A stretch of DNA of 64,000 nucleotides, taken from positions 1 to 64,000 of the forward strand of contig JAZAUS010000004.1 in assembly GCA_036342255.1 (NCBI GenBank), in the 5' to 3' direction. The position numbers and the translations under genes are program-made. Position 1 is the stretch's first letter; every line of letters begins with the position of its first letter. Under the pieces are notes generated by a model, which was given only the letters and a program-made list of their open reading frames with translations, was not told the origin of the DNA and ran no database searches. This document shows, piece by piece, positions 35,046 through 44,700 of this stretch. Origin of the DNA: RUG11198 sp036342255 (GTDB taxonomy: Bacteria; Bacillota_I; Bacilli_A; RF39; UBA660).

Positions 35046-36581
35046 ATGGACACATACTTAAGATTTTTATATGAATTTCTAATGCAATTCTTTGGTGGTA
35101 TAGAATTAATAATATTAGGATTCATAAATGGAATAAAACAAGTATTCAATATAAGCAACTATATAAAAGTAATTAACTTCTATAAAGAAGATTTTAATGG
35201 CCCAGAATGGGTTTTTGTAGTAATAGCAATAATAGTATTACTAATAATTCTAGCCTTAATAATCTTCATAGGATATTTAATCATTCGTAAATTAATTAGA
35301 GTTAGAAAAACTATGGTAGAACAAGAAGAATTGCTTGAAGAAGTAGCCGTTCTAAATGACGAAGTATCAACATTAGTAAAAGAAAAAGAAGAAATACTTG
35401 CTATGAAAGTATCTCATCTAGGACTTAAACCTGGAACATCTGATACAGAAGAAGTAAGTGAAGAAGGAGAAACTAAAGATGACGGTGTTGCTGAAGGAGA
35501 AGGAATTCGTTTTCCAAAACTTCATTTGCTTGATGAAGAATTTGCAGGATATAAAGTACAAAATTACAATAATAACTTTACTTTACCAGAATTAGTAGAG
35601 AACTTCAGAAATTTTGCAGCATCTCAATTAGGATTATATTATAAAACAGAAATGATAAGATTATATATATCAGCCTTAGCTTCAACTAAATTAGTAATCT
35701 TACAAGGTATCTCTGGTACTGGTAAAACATCACTTGCCTATGCTTGGGGAAAATTTTTAAAACACGACTCTTGTGTTGCCTCTGTTCAACCATCATGGCG
35801 TGATCGTACAGAGTTATTTGGATACTTTAACGAGTTCACTAAGAAATTTAATGAAACAGAAGTATTAAAAGAAATGTACTTAGCTGGTTACACAGATGAT
35901 GTATATACTGTAATACTTGATGAAATGAACATCTCACGTGTTGAGTATTATTTTGCCGAAATGCTATCAATACTTGAGATGCCTAATAAAGATGAATGGA
36001 TTGTAGAATTAGTAAGTGCACCATGGAAAACAGATCCAAAAAATATAGTAGATGGAAAATTAAGAATACCAGCCAATATGTGGTATATAGGTACAATAAA
36101 TAACGATGACTCTACCTTTATGGTAACAGATAAAGTGTATGACCGTGCTATGCCAATCGATATCAATGATAAAGGACAAGTATTTGAACCAGAAAATATA
36201 CCTGCCCAAGATATTAACTATTCTTATCTTGATAAACTATTCACTGAAGCAATTGAAGGAAATCCAATTAGTCAAGAAACATTAGATAAAATAGAGGAAA
36301 TGGATAATTATGTAATTCAACATTTCCGTATCGCATTTGGTAACCGTATTGTAGCCCACATGAAAAAATTTGTACCAGTCTTTATCGCTTGCGGTGGAAC
36401 CGAAATAGATGGTGTAGATTATTTCTTAGCAAGAAAAGTCTTAAGAAAATTTGAACAATTAAACGTATCATATATACGTGATGAAATAGATGGTTATATA
36501 GAATTTTTGGATAACACCTTTGGTAAAGGCGCTATGAAAGAATGTGAAGAATACTTATTACGTTTGAAAAAATTATCATAA
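35046..36581 (+). CDS. Membrane-anchored McrB-type AAA+ ATPase
   Basis: 511 aa. A weakly hydrophobic N-terminus is followed by a strong membrane segment (residues 54-80), a coiled coil (about 86-120) and an acidic linker. The AAA+ domain is of McrB type: Walker A G-I-S-G-T-G-K-T-S at 221-229, Walker B V-I-L-D-E-M-N at 289-295 followed by the diagnostic R-V-E-Y-Y-F-A-E-M, and sensor/Arg region G-T-I-N-N-D-D-S-T with K-V-Y-D-R-A-M. McrB normally is a GTP-using motor of a soluble restriction complex with its own DNA-binding domain; here that domain is replaced by a membrane anchor. ATP versus GTP use cannot be told. The next gene encodes a McrC-N-like partner. Role in a surface-protein operon suggests work at the membrane. 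Confidence 0.85.
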   Translation: MDTYLRFLYEFLMQFFGGIELIILGFINGIKQVFNISNYIKVINFYKEDFNGPEWVFVVIAIIVLLIILALIIFIGYLIIRKLIRVRKTMVEQEELLEEVAVLNDEVSTLVKEKEEILAMKVSHLGLKPGTSDTEEVSEEGETKDDGVAEGEGIRFPKLHLLDEEFAGYKVQNYNNNFTLPELVENFRNFAASQLGLYYKTEMIRLYISALASTKLVILQGISGTGKTSLAYAWGKFLKHDSCVASVQPSWRDRTELFGYFNEFTKKFNETEVLKEMYLAGYTDDVYTVILDEMNISRVEYYFAEMLSILEMPNKDEWIVELVSAPWKTDPKNIVDGKLRIPANMWYIGTINNDDSTFMVTDKVYDRAMPIDINDKGQVFEPENIPAQDINYSYLDKLFTEAIEGNPISQETLDKIEEMDNYVIQHFRIAFGNRIVAHMKKFVPVFIACGGTEIDGVDYFLARKVLRKFEQLNVSYIRDEIDGYIEFLDNTFGKGAMKECEEYLLRLKKLS

Positions 36582-36598
36582 TAATATGAGGTGGTAAC

Positions 36599-37729
36599 AT
36601 GGAAGAACTACAAATAATAAATCTTTATAATAATACACCAAATAGTAAAATAGAAAAATTTCAAAAACAAGTTAATTCTACTTTAAAAATAGTTGATGAC
36701 TATGAAAAAGTAACTAGTGATACTGAATGGATAGATATTATGGAAGATACTATAAGATATTTAGATAATATCCTTAGAAATCCCAATCGATTTATCATAA
36801 ATGAAGAAGATATAGTTAAAATAGAATTAGCAAGAAGAGTAACTGTTGAAAGTATAAAACACCTATCTAGAAATACCAATCTAATCCAAGATTATGATAA
36901 AAAAACAGGTGACGTAAAGCCATCAAAAATATTAAACATTAACAAGGAAGAAAGTTACAATACTTATGAAAATCGATTTATTTATAGCTTGATTCAAAAT
37001 ATGAAATCATTTATTGCAAGAAAAAAATCTATGGGTGTTGTAGATTCATCAATGAAAAGTAATAAAGTATTTGAATATGTTGGAAAAGCAAATATGGGAG
37101 ATGAAGAAGTAAATATTTCCATGAATTTAGCATCAGCTTCAGGTAACAATTCAAATCCAGTTGCTTCAAAAGTAAAAGGAAAAGGAGAAACAGTAGCTGA
37201 AAGAATTGAAAAATTAGAATTAAGAATATCTGATTTAACAAATTCTGAAGTGTATAAAACAATACATAAATTACATATATCATTAGTAACATCACCAATC
37301 AAGAAAACAAATGTAATTCTTAAAAATGTTAACTTTCAATATGCTGTTAAACTATGGAATTATATGCAAGAACACTTAGATGATAATACTGCTACTGAAT
37401 CTGATAAATTAGACTATGAAGATGAAGGAGAATTAAAGGATTATGCTGATGAAACATTCCTCTTAAATTACTTGATAATGGATACACTAAACAAAGAAGA
37501 ATCTGAACCAGATGAAGAAAATGAAATCAGCAAAAAAATAGTCGAAAATATGGTTAAACAAGTGGTAACCTTAAATACTGAAATAACTCTAACAGACTTA
37601 AACAAAATAGTCGAAAAACAATACGAAGTAATAAAATATCAACAAGTAGCAACTGCAAAAAAAATAGAAGAAATATTTAATAAGAATATTGATAAATATC
37701 TAGAAAAAGTAGAAAATTTAAAATTATAA
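36599..37729 (+). CDS. DUF2357/McrC-N-like partner of the AAA+ protein
   Basis: 376 aa, soluble. R-Y-L-D-N-I-L-R-N-P-N-R-F-I near residue 53 and E-E-S-Y-N-T-Y-E-N-R-F-I-Y at about 117-129 match the pattern of DUF2357-type proteins that accompany McrB-like ATPases. A variable Ser/Asn-rich stretch around 175-190 and a helical C-terminal part with coiled-coil character follow. I see no PD-(D/E)xK nuclease motif of the kind in true McrC. It lies 17 bases after the AAA+ gene and 12 bases before the SipW-like gene. The family call rests on motifs seen by eye and on context. Confidence 0.6.
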   Translation: MEELQIINLYNNTPNSKIEKFQKQVNSTLKIVDDYEKVTSDTEWIDIMEDTIRYLDNILRNPNRFIINEEDIVKIELARRVTVESIKHLSRNTNLIQDYDKKTGDVKPSKILNINKEESYNTYENRFIYSLIQNMKSFIARKKSMGVVDSSMKSNKVFEYVGKANMGDEEVNISMNLASASGNNSNPVASKVKGKGETVAERIEKLELRISDLTNSEVYKTIHKLHISLVTSPIKKTNVILKNVNFQYAVKLWNYMQEHLDDNTATESDKLDYEDEGELKDYADETFLLNYLIMDTLNKEESEPDEENEISKKIVENMVKQVVTLNTEITLTDLNKIVEKQYEVIKYQQVATAKKIEEIFNKNIDKYLEKVENLKL

Positions 37730-37741
37730 AGGAGTATAAAA

Positions 37742-38284
37742 ATGATTAAAAAGAATAACCCTATATTAATACTATGGAAAATTATAAAAGGTATAGCAAC
37801 TATACTAATTGTGCTAATAGTACTTACTATTTTTATTCAAAGATTATCTAATAATAAGCTAAGTTTAGCAGGATATAGTATATATACAGTTGTAACTCAA
37901 AGTATGGTACCAAAATATCAAGTAGGAGATATGCTACTATCAAAAAGTATTGATCCAGATACAATAAAAATTGGTGATGATGTAACATACCAAGGAAAAG
38001 AAGGAGATTTTGCTGGTAAGATTGTCACTCACCAAGTTATTGCTATTGATGGTACAGGACCTAATAAAATATTTCATACCAAAGGAATAGCAAATACAGC
38101 TGAAGATCCTACTATTACAGGAGACCAAATATATGGTAAAGTAGTTACAAAATTAACTGTTCTAAGTATAATAACAAAAATAATTAGTAATATATATGGT
38201 ATGTTCTTTTTTATAATAGTACCAGTAGTAGTAATTATCTTCGGTATTATTATGGATGTAGTAAATGATAGGAAAACGAGTTGA
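37742..38284 (+). CDS. sipW: SipW-like signal peptidase I (Ser-His type)
   Basis: 180 aa. N-terminal membrane segment (about 12-33) and C-terminal segment (about 150-172). The catalytic motif T-Q-S-M-V-P gives Ser54; V-T-H-Q-V-I gives His97 in place of the Lys of ordinary bacterial enzymes, as in SipW and archaeal/ER enzymes; N-T-A-E-D-P near residue 119 is the likely Asp site (Asp122). In Bacillus SipW processes TasA and TapA for the biofilm matrix. Here it is probably the active peptidase for the exported proteins around it. ATG after AAAGGAG. Confidence 0.9.
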   Translation: MIKKNNPILILWKIIKGIATILIVLIVLTIFIQRLSNNKLSLAGYSIYTVVTQSMVPKYQVGDMLLSKSIDPDTIKIGDDVTYQGKEGDFAGKIVTHQVIAIDGTGPNKIFHTKGIANTAEDPTITGDQIYGKVVTKLTVLSIITKIISNIYGMFFFIIVPVVVIIFGIIMDVVNDRKTS

Positions 38285-38289
38285 TTAAT

Positions 38290-39024
38290 ATGAAAAAAGA
38301 GCAAAATAATAATAAACTATGGAAAAGTATATTAAAAGCTCTTAAAAAAAGATTACATCTAAGATATATACTATTTATTGCTCTAGTATTAGCAGGCAAT
38401 ACCTTTGCATGGTTTATATATATGGACAAAATATCCGGCGATATAGATGTGAAGATTAAATCTTGGAATGTATCATTTAAATTAGATAATCAAGATATGA
38501 CTGACTACATTAATTTTACAGTTGATGAAATATATCCAGGTATGACACCATATAATCAAACTCTATCTGTAACAAATGATGGAGAAGTAGATGCCCAATT
38601 ATATTATGAAATAATATCTGTAAAAGTATTAGACGAATACTATACAACTGAAGACGGAGTAACAACCGAAGATCAATTAAAAACAATTATGCGAGAAAGA
38701 TACCCATTTAAAATACAAATAACCACTAATCAAGCTTTAATAGGAAAATCTGGTGGAACAGCCATGTTCTATATTAATGTTACATGGCCATATGAAAGTG
38801 TGAATTCACATGGTGAATCAAATGATGATTTAGATACTTACTGGGGAGAAGGAGCACATGATTTCATAGCTAACAATCCTGGTATTCCATGCATAAAAGT
38901 AAAAGTAAAATTATCAGCTATTCAAGTACAAAGCACCACAACTGAAACTACTACAACTGAAACAACTACAACAGAGACAACCGAAACAACTACAACAGAG
39001 ACAACCGAAACAACTACAACATAA
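38290..39024 (+). CDS. TasA/camelysin-like exported protein with Thr/Glu tail
   Basis: 244 aa from ATG 38290 (an in-frame TTG at 38281 overlaps the sipW stop). Lys-rich start, hydrophobic core and signal end G-N-T-F-A-W-F-I-Y at about residues 38-46. The mature part has the TasA-like order: D-V-K-I-K-S-W-N-V-S-F, I-Y-P-G-M-T-P-Y, L-S-V-T-N-D-G-E-V-D-A near residue 90. From about residue 216 the chain is only Thr and Glu (units T-T-T-T-E and T-T-E), a stiff and probably exposed tail that may be glycosylated. Last gene of the AAA+/SipW operon. Confidence 0.75.
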   Translation: MKKEQNNNKLWKSILKALKKRLHLRYILFIALVLAGNTFAWFIYMDKISGDIDVKIKSWNVSFKLDNQDMTDYINFTVDEIYPGMTPYNQTLSVTNDGEVDAQLYYEIISVKVLDEYYTTEDGVTTEDQLKTIMRERYPFKIQITTNQALIGKSGGTAMFYINVTWPYESVNSHGESNDDLDTYWGEGAHDFIANNPGIPCIKVKVKLSAIQVQSTTTETTTTETTTTETTETTTTETTETTTT

Positions 39025-39025
39025 A

Positions 39026-39057
39026 AAACAACCACTACTTATGTAGTGGTTGTTTCT
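39026..39057. terminator. Bidirectional terminator between Thr/Glu-tail genes
   Basis: Perfect 13-bp stem, 39026-39038 with 39043-39055, loop TTAT. The right arm is also the final Thr codons of the convergent gene, so the hairpin is partly coding on the minus strand. Confidence 0.85.
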
Positions 39058-39710
39058 GTTGTAGTTGTACTTGTAGTTGTAGTACTCGATGTAGGAAGTT
39101 GAATGAATCTCAAATTAACATTTAATTTAGCAACACTTGAAGTCGTTGTTGTAACTGTCGTATCGGCATTATTATCCATGACAGCACCATTATCACTATC
39201 ATCATTCCACTTCAAATAAACTCTCATACTAAAAGTTTTATCTTGAGCATCATATGCAACAGTATTTTCAATTCTAAATCCACTAGTAGATGAAACTGCT
39301 TGTCTTTGCCCACCATCAATTTCATAACCAGATATTATTAAATCACTAACAGAACTTTCTGCATTAGGACTAGTAGTAATTTCATATCTAAAAGAAACAT
39401 CAGTATTACTAGCATCTATATCAAGATCAAAATATCCTTCAGCTGTAGGAGCAATAACATTACTTGCAATATTACTATCACCATTAAAAACAGGTGTAAT
39501 TACATTAGTCAAAGAACTACCTTGTGATATATCCTGATTATTAACCTCTATTTTCCATCTAGCAATACCAATTGAAGCATTACTACTAATACTACTAATA
39601 TATTTACTATAAGAATTAAATATAGCAATTATTGCAAGTGTTATAGTAACAATAAAAATAGCAAAATGTAACAAATTAAATTTCCTAATTTTATTCATTA
39701 AATCATTCAT
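39039..39710 (-). CDS. TasA-like exported protein with Ser/Thr/Glu tail
   Basis: 223 aa from the ATG at 39710, which is 7 bases after AGGTG; GTG/ATG codons at 39719 and 39716 are too close to that site. The signal ends in F-N-S-Y-S-K-Y. The mature start, I-G-I-A-R-W-K-I-E-V-N-N-Q-D-I, is typical for a group of TasA-like proteins in Bacillota and is matched by the protein at 52470 (D-I-A-K-W-H-V-K-V-N). The C-terminus is Thr/Ser/Glu only (about the last 18 residues), echoing the tail of the convergent gene. It is the only minus-strand gene of the exported-protein cluster. Confidence 0.7.
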   Translation of the reverse strand: MNDLMNKIRKFNLLHFAIFIVTITLAIIAIFNSYSKYISSISSNASIGIARWKIEVNNQDISQGSSLTNVITPVFNGDSNIASNVIAPTAEGYFDLDIDASNTDVSFRYEITTSPNAESSVSDLIISGYEIDGGQRQAVSSTSGFRIENTVAYDAQDKTFSMRVYLKWNDDSDNGAVMDNNADTTVTTTTSSVAKLNVNLRFIQLPTSSTTTTSTTTTETTTT

Positions 39711-39766
39711 ATCCATCACCTATTTACAACATTATAGCATAAAACTATATATCCTACAATTAACAA

Positions 39767-39795
39767 TTGAAACAAAATAAGAATTATGATAAAAT
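39767..39795 (+). promoter_or_regulatory. Promoter of the 39819-41592 gene pair
   Basis: TTGAAA (39767-39772), 17 bases, TAAAAT (39790-39795) with an extended TATGA before it. Confidence 0.65.
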
Positions 39796-39818
39796 AAATA
39801 CAATAAGGAGGTTCCGTT

Positions 39819-40535
39819 ATGAGTATAGTAAAAGTTACAGCCGAACAACTAAAAAAGCGTAAAAAAAGAGCTAAAATAGCTAAAATAATCCTCCTAGTTT
39901 TAGCTGTTATTATAACGATTCTTTATCTTATTTTAAGTATTATTTATAAAGGTGGAAGATTTACTATCACATTAGATCCAAACTTTTCTACCGAAAGTGG
40001 TATAATAATGTACGAACAAAAAGATAAAAGAAATATAACTACTAGATTGTATGCAAAAGATATAGATTTTATGGATAATATATCAGTAAAATGGATTAAT
40101 GCAAATATTGATAATGAAAAAGATGGCTCTCATAATGGCCAAAACTATATAGCACATACTTTTTATCTCGAAAATGATGGAAATCGAACTATGAATTATT
40201 GGGTAGAATGTGTAATAGATGATGCTACAAGAAATGTTGATGAAGCAATAAGAATTATGGTATACTTAAACGGAGAACAAACTATATATGCCAAGAAAAA
40301 TTTATTAACCGGAAAAGCAGAAGAAGGAACAAAAAAGTTTTACTCAGACGAATATGCCATTCTAGATCAAAGAAAGAATTTTAAACCTAAAGATATAGAC
40401 AAATATACAATTGTAATATATCTAGAGGGAGACGATCCAGATTGTGTGGATAAATTAATAGGTGGAGAAATAAAAATGCACATGAACATACGTGAAGAAC
40501 ATATAGAACCAAAAAAGAAAAATAATAATAAGTAG
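39819..40535 (+). CDS. Membrane-anchored TasA-like protein, 238 aa
   Basis: ATG after AAGGAGG. A Lys-rich N-terminus (K-K-R-K-K-R) and one membrane segment at about residues 20-43 are followed by an outside beta-rich domain: F-T-I-T-L-D-P-N-F, H-T-F-Y-L-E-N-D-G-N-R-T-M-N-Y-W-V near residue 110, like the F-x-x-x-N-x-G segment of TasA-like proteins. The T-[FY]-[AS]-x-[FY] cleavage motif is absent, so it probably stays as a membrane anchor. Lys/Asn-rich end. Ten bases before the next gene; a role as base or anchor for a fibre is possible. Confidence 0.6.
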   Translation: MSIVKVTAEQLKKRKKRAKIAKIILLVLAVIITILYLILSIIYKGGRFTITLDPNFSTESGIIMYEQKDKRNITTRLYAKDIDFMDNISVKWINANIDNEKDGSHNGQNYIAHTFYLENDGNRTMNYWVECVIDDATRNVDEAIRIMVYLNGEQTIYAKKNLLTGKAEEGTKKFYSDEYAILDQRKNFKPKDIDKYTIVIYLEGDDPDCVDKLIGGEIKMHMNIREEHIEPKKKNNNK

Positions 40536-40545
40536 GTGAATAATA

Positions 40546-41592
40546 ATGAAAGATTCAAATTCACAAGAAAAACACTATTACTATGATACAACAAAAGAAG
40601 ATAAAGATAAAAGAAAAATTAAATATTTACTATTATTATTGCTATTAACAGGTTTGTTATTATCAACAACAACCTATGCCTGGTTTACAACAAACCGTGT
40701 TGTATCAGTTGAGATGATAAATGTAAGAGTACAAACCGAAGGAAGCTTAGAAATATCAGTAGATGGTATAAATTGGAAACCTGGTATAACTCAAGATGAA
40801 ATAATTGCTGCCCATGGAACAACTTATACTAGCAGCACTAATCAACTTCCAGCATTTATTGAGCCAGTATCAACTGTTGGAACCCTATCCAATAATGGGT
40901 TTATGGATATGTATCTAGGCATCATTTCATCAAATGAAACAGGTGATTATATCATAACATCTCAAAAAAGCATAGAAACTGAAGGAAATGGTGATTCATC
41001 AACAGGAAAATTTGTTGCCTTTGATATATTTCTAAAAATAACAGAAACTAAGCCATTGTATTTAACAAGTGAATCAAGAGTAGTTTATAATGGAACATCA
41101 ACAGGAACTGAAAATGCTATTAGAGTAGCTTTTGTAATTGAAGGAAGTACTACATCAGGTAGTGATATAAATACTATTCAATCACTTAGAACAACAGACA
41201 GAAATAATGTCTATATTTGGGAACCAAATTATAATACTCACACATTAACAGGTGTAAGTAATGCAAGAGAAGTATATGGATTAAACATATCTGAAAATCA
41301 TGCTACAAGATTAAACTATGATGGAATAAAAGCAGAATTTCCAGAAACTGCAAACGTAACATTTAGTAATGCTAAAGTAGCTAGTTTCCCTAATTATTTT
41401 GAAACAGTAACCCCAAGAATACAAACAGTCAAAAATTATACTGAATATCAACCACTTTGGAATTTAGAAGGAGGAATTACTAAAGTAAGAGTATACTTTT
41501 GGTTAGAAGGTCAAGATGTAGATTGTGAAAACAATGCATCAGCAGGAGATTTATCATTTAGATTACAATTTAGTACTAATCCAGCAGCTTAA
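40546..41592 (+). CDS. Exported protein with TYAWF signal, 348 aa (paralogue of 53812)
   Basis: ATG after TAGGTGAA. The signal ends in T-T-T-Y-A-W-F-T-T-N-R at about residues 42-52. The mature part shares many segments with the protein at 53812: L-E-I-S-V-D-G-x-x-W, I-E-P-V-S-T, F-V-A-F-D-I-F-L, A-I-R-V-A-F-V, I-W-E-P-N-Y-N, and the C-terminal V-R-V-Y-F-W-L-E-G-Q-D-V-D-C-E-N-N-A-S. A single conserved Cys lies in that last motif. It is beta-rich and looks like a main fibre or coat subunit. Second gene of a two-gene transcript closed by a terminator. Confidence 0.75.
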   Translation: MKDSNSQEKHYYYDTTKEDKDKRKIKYLLLLLLLTGLLLSTTTYAWFTTNRVVSVEMINVRVQTEGSLEISVDGINWKPGITQDEIIAAHGTTYTSSTNQLPAFIEPVSTVGTLSNNGFMDMYLGIISSNETGDYIITSQKSIETEGNGDSSTGKFVAFDIFLKITETKPLYLTSESRVVYNGTSTGTENAIRVAFVIEGSTTSGSDINTIQSLRTTDRNNVYIWEPNYNTHTLTGVSNAREVYGLNISENHATRLNYDGIKAEFPETANVTFSNAKVASFPNYFETVTPRIQTVKNYTEYQPLWNLEGGITKVRVYFWLEGQDVDCENNASAGDLSFRLQFSTNPAA

Positions 41593-41606
41593 ATTATTAT
41601 AAAAAT

Positions 41607-41645
41607 AAAAGAACAAAAATCATAATTGATTTTTGCTCTTTTTAT
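41607..41645 (+). terminator. Terminator after the gene 40546-41592
   Basis: GAACAAAAATCA (41611-41622) pairs with TGATTTTTGCTC (41627-41638) with one mismatch; T's follow. Confidence 0.75.
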
Positions 41646-41664
41646 TTTAAATATTATTAATATA

Positions 41665-41673
41665 TGCTATAAT
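41665..41673 (+). promoter_or_regulatory. Extended -10 promoter of the giant gene
   Basis: TGC-TATAAT at 41665-41673, 31 bases before the ATG; no clear -35. Confidence 0.5.
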
Positions 41674-41704
41674 AAATAATAATGGATAGTAAGGCGGTGA
41701 TACT

Positions 41705-44700
41705 ATGAATATATCAAAAAGAATTAGTTCATTTCTTAAGAATGAAAAAGAATCACGCCTTGCAATTATTATTATTGTAGTATTAATAGTAGCCTTAACT
41801 ATCAGAATCTTCTTCGGAAGTACATTTAGTAGAATTACTGAAGCTCCTAGCAATCAAAGTACAAGTAGAGTTGAAGGTAATACAGCCTATATAGATGACT
41901 TAGCAGCCGACTACCATTATCTTAAAGGATTAAACTATACAGAGATTAGAAGTACAAGTATTCCTAGTGGCAATAGTACCGGATATTTTGACAACGACTA
42001 TCTAGTTAAAGTAACTATTATTTATGATGGTACTGATATTAACAACTCTTCATTAGTAGGAGCAGTATCTCCGATTAATAATGAAAATGTAAATAAATAT
42101 ATATATTATAAATATTTTGCCTTAGAAAGAAATTCTAATGGTACTTTAGCAACGGATAGCAACAACCATAATTATATAAGAATAGAACTTATTGATAATC
42201 CATTTAGTAAAAGACCATATGTTAATTCAACCGAATATGGATTTAATGGTTGGGTATGTAATCAAGCAAATGATACAACAGCAAATTTATGTAGAAATAG
42301 TAGTATAGATATTGATACTGATGATTACACAAGACACATGAACGTTCCAATATCTAATGAAAGTGAAATAACCATTCATCTTAACGCCAGTTGGTATGAA
42401 GCAGATGTTGTAACATCATCAGGTAATATTAGTAGTTTTAATTCTATGTCAATGCAATCTACAGCATATACAACAACGGAAACTATAACACATTACTATA
42501 ATGCATATTGGAAACAAAATTATACTCAAATGGAGTATAACCGCTCATATAATTATAATGCTGGTTATTTACCAGTAGGCGTTTGGTATAGAACAAATAG
42601 AAACAGTGGAACATATAATTATGTATCTCGGGCTAATTCGGTTAGAGCTGATAGATACTGGGGTAACACAACACTATATACATTTAATGCAAATACGACA
42701 GCCATTCTAGAAGGTACAAGATATACTGGTGGATCAGTTACTTTTGTGGCTAATTTTAACCCTACTGGTAGTAATACTGATACAACAATAAATAACTATA
42801 ATACGACGTATATGAACCTTGTTGAGGAAGCTAATGGAACTTATACGGATACTGAACAAATTAATCATTATCATACCTATATACCTAATAATGGGAATGC
42901 TTCTGGATTCTATTACCAAGTAAGTAATCCGACAACCGCGCAAATTAATACAGGAGAATACTATAATGCTAGTGGTACAAAATGTACTAGTGCAAGTAGT
43001 TGTACAACAGCATACAAGCTAATTCAAACAAATGACTCTCTAAATAAAACTAATGGCAATTCAATAAGCCTAATTGAAACATCAGGAAGTGACGATGTAG
43101 ATGCTCAAAAATACTATTATTTAGTAACAAGAGACTTAAATATATTTAGATATACCAGTACAACAAGACTAAATGTATCAAATATTGAGGTAAACAGACC
43201 TTTTACAGTAACAGGAACAGCAATAAATGGAACTAGCACATCAGGTATATTAAACTTAAATAGTTCTGATTTTACAGCAGCCAATGATATTGTTATTGAA
43301 AATATTAAGATATATGGTCCAAATTCTGCTGGTACTAAAAATATAACAGCCGGGAATGATAGCAAAACAAGTAATGTTATATATGCTAATTCACATAACT
43401 TAAAAATTGGAAGAAATGTTACAAGCAGTAGAAATAATGATTACTTAGTTGCCGAATCAATACTTGGTGGAACCACTAGTTCTTTATCAGGAACATTTAG
43501 AGTTATCATTGAAAGTGGGAAATACTATTCTTATCACAGTGGAACAATGAATGGTTCTGGTAACTATACATTTAACCAAACTACTATTTTAGGTAATGAT
43601 TATGATCGTATTGTAACTGCAAATAAAAGTAAATTAAAATTCTTAATAGGTCTAGATGGATACACAGGAGGAAGATATACCGCCGGAAGTGATTCATTAT
43701 TCGCCTCATATACAGTCTTTAGAAGTGGCTTATTTGGCTATAATGATGATGGAACACCAAATAACGATACCACAGCAGGAATGTATATTGGAGGATATAA
43801 TGGATTAATTGTTAATTCTTTAACAGGAGTTAAAATTGAAGGAGGCGACATTTCTTATGCCACTGGTGGATATGGATATAATGGATCCGCAGACACCAAT
43901 TCAACCTATATAGGAATGAGTGGTGGAACTATAAGAAGTATCTATGGTGGAGCTGGTTATAGTACAACAAAAGGAAATCGTATAATAAACATAACTGGTG
44001 GAACCGTAAGCTATAGTATCTTAGGAGGATCAGATAGTTATAGTTCTAATAGTACAACTGATGGAGTTGTTGATGGAGACACATTAATTTATGTTGGTGG
44101 AACAGCATATGTTGGTGGTGGAACCGGTACAGTTCAAGGAGTTGAAGCAGGAACAGTATTTGGAGCTGGTGGAGGAAACTCTAATTCAACTCAAAAAGGA
44201 ACAGTTAGAAATTCACATATAATTATTAACGGTGGAACTATCACAAACTCTGTCTATGGTGGAGGAAACTATGGTTCAACAGGAACTCAAAGCTCATCAG
44301 CAGCCACAACTAAAATTGATATATATTCTGGAAATATTGGAAATGTTTTTGGTGGATCTAAATCAGCTGGATTCAGTAAATCAAATTATGCAAATTCAAG
44401 TATAATTGATATTAACGTATCAGGAGGAACTATCACAAATGTTTATGGTGGTTCTAATGAAAAAGGACAAATATATGGTTCAGTCGATATTGATATTACC
44501 GGCGGAACTATAACAAATAATGTTTATGGCGGTGGACAAGGAGCCCAAACATTTGTAAGTAATAATGTTGATATAACAATCGGTACAACCGGTGGAGGAA
44601 ACGTTCCAACCGTAACTGGAAGTGTATATGGAGGTAGTGCTTTAGGTACTGTTAATGGAGATACAGCCTCTAGTAATGCAACTAGTTCAACTACAAAAGT

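Noticed and set aside
35046..37729. A classical McrBC restriction system
   Set aside because: The ATPase is membrane-anchored, the partner shows no nuclease motif, and the operon encodes a signal peptidase and exported proteins.
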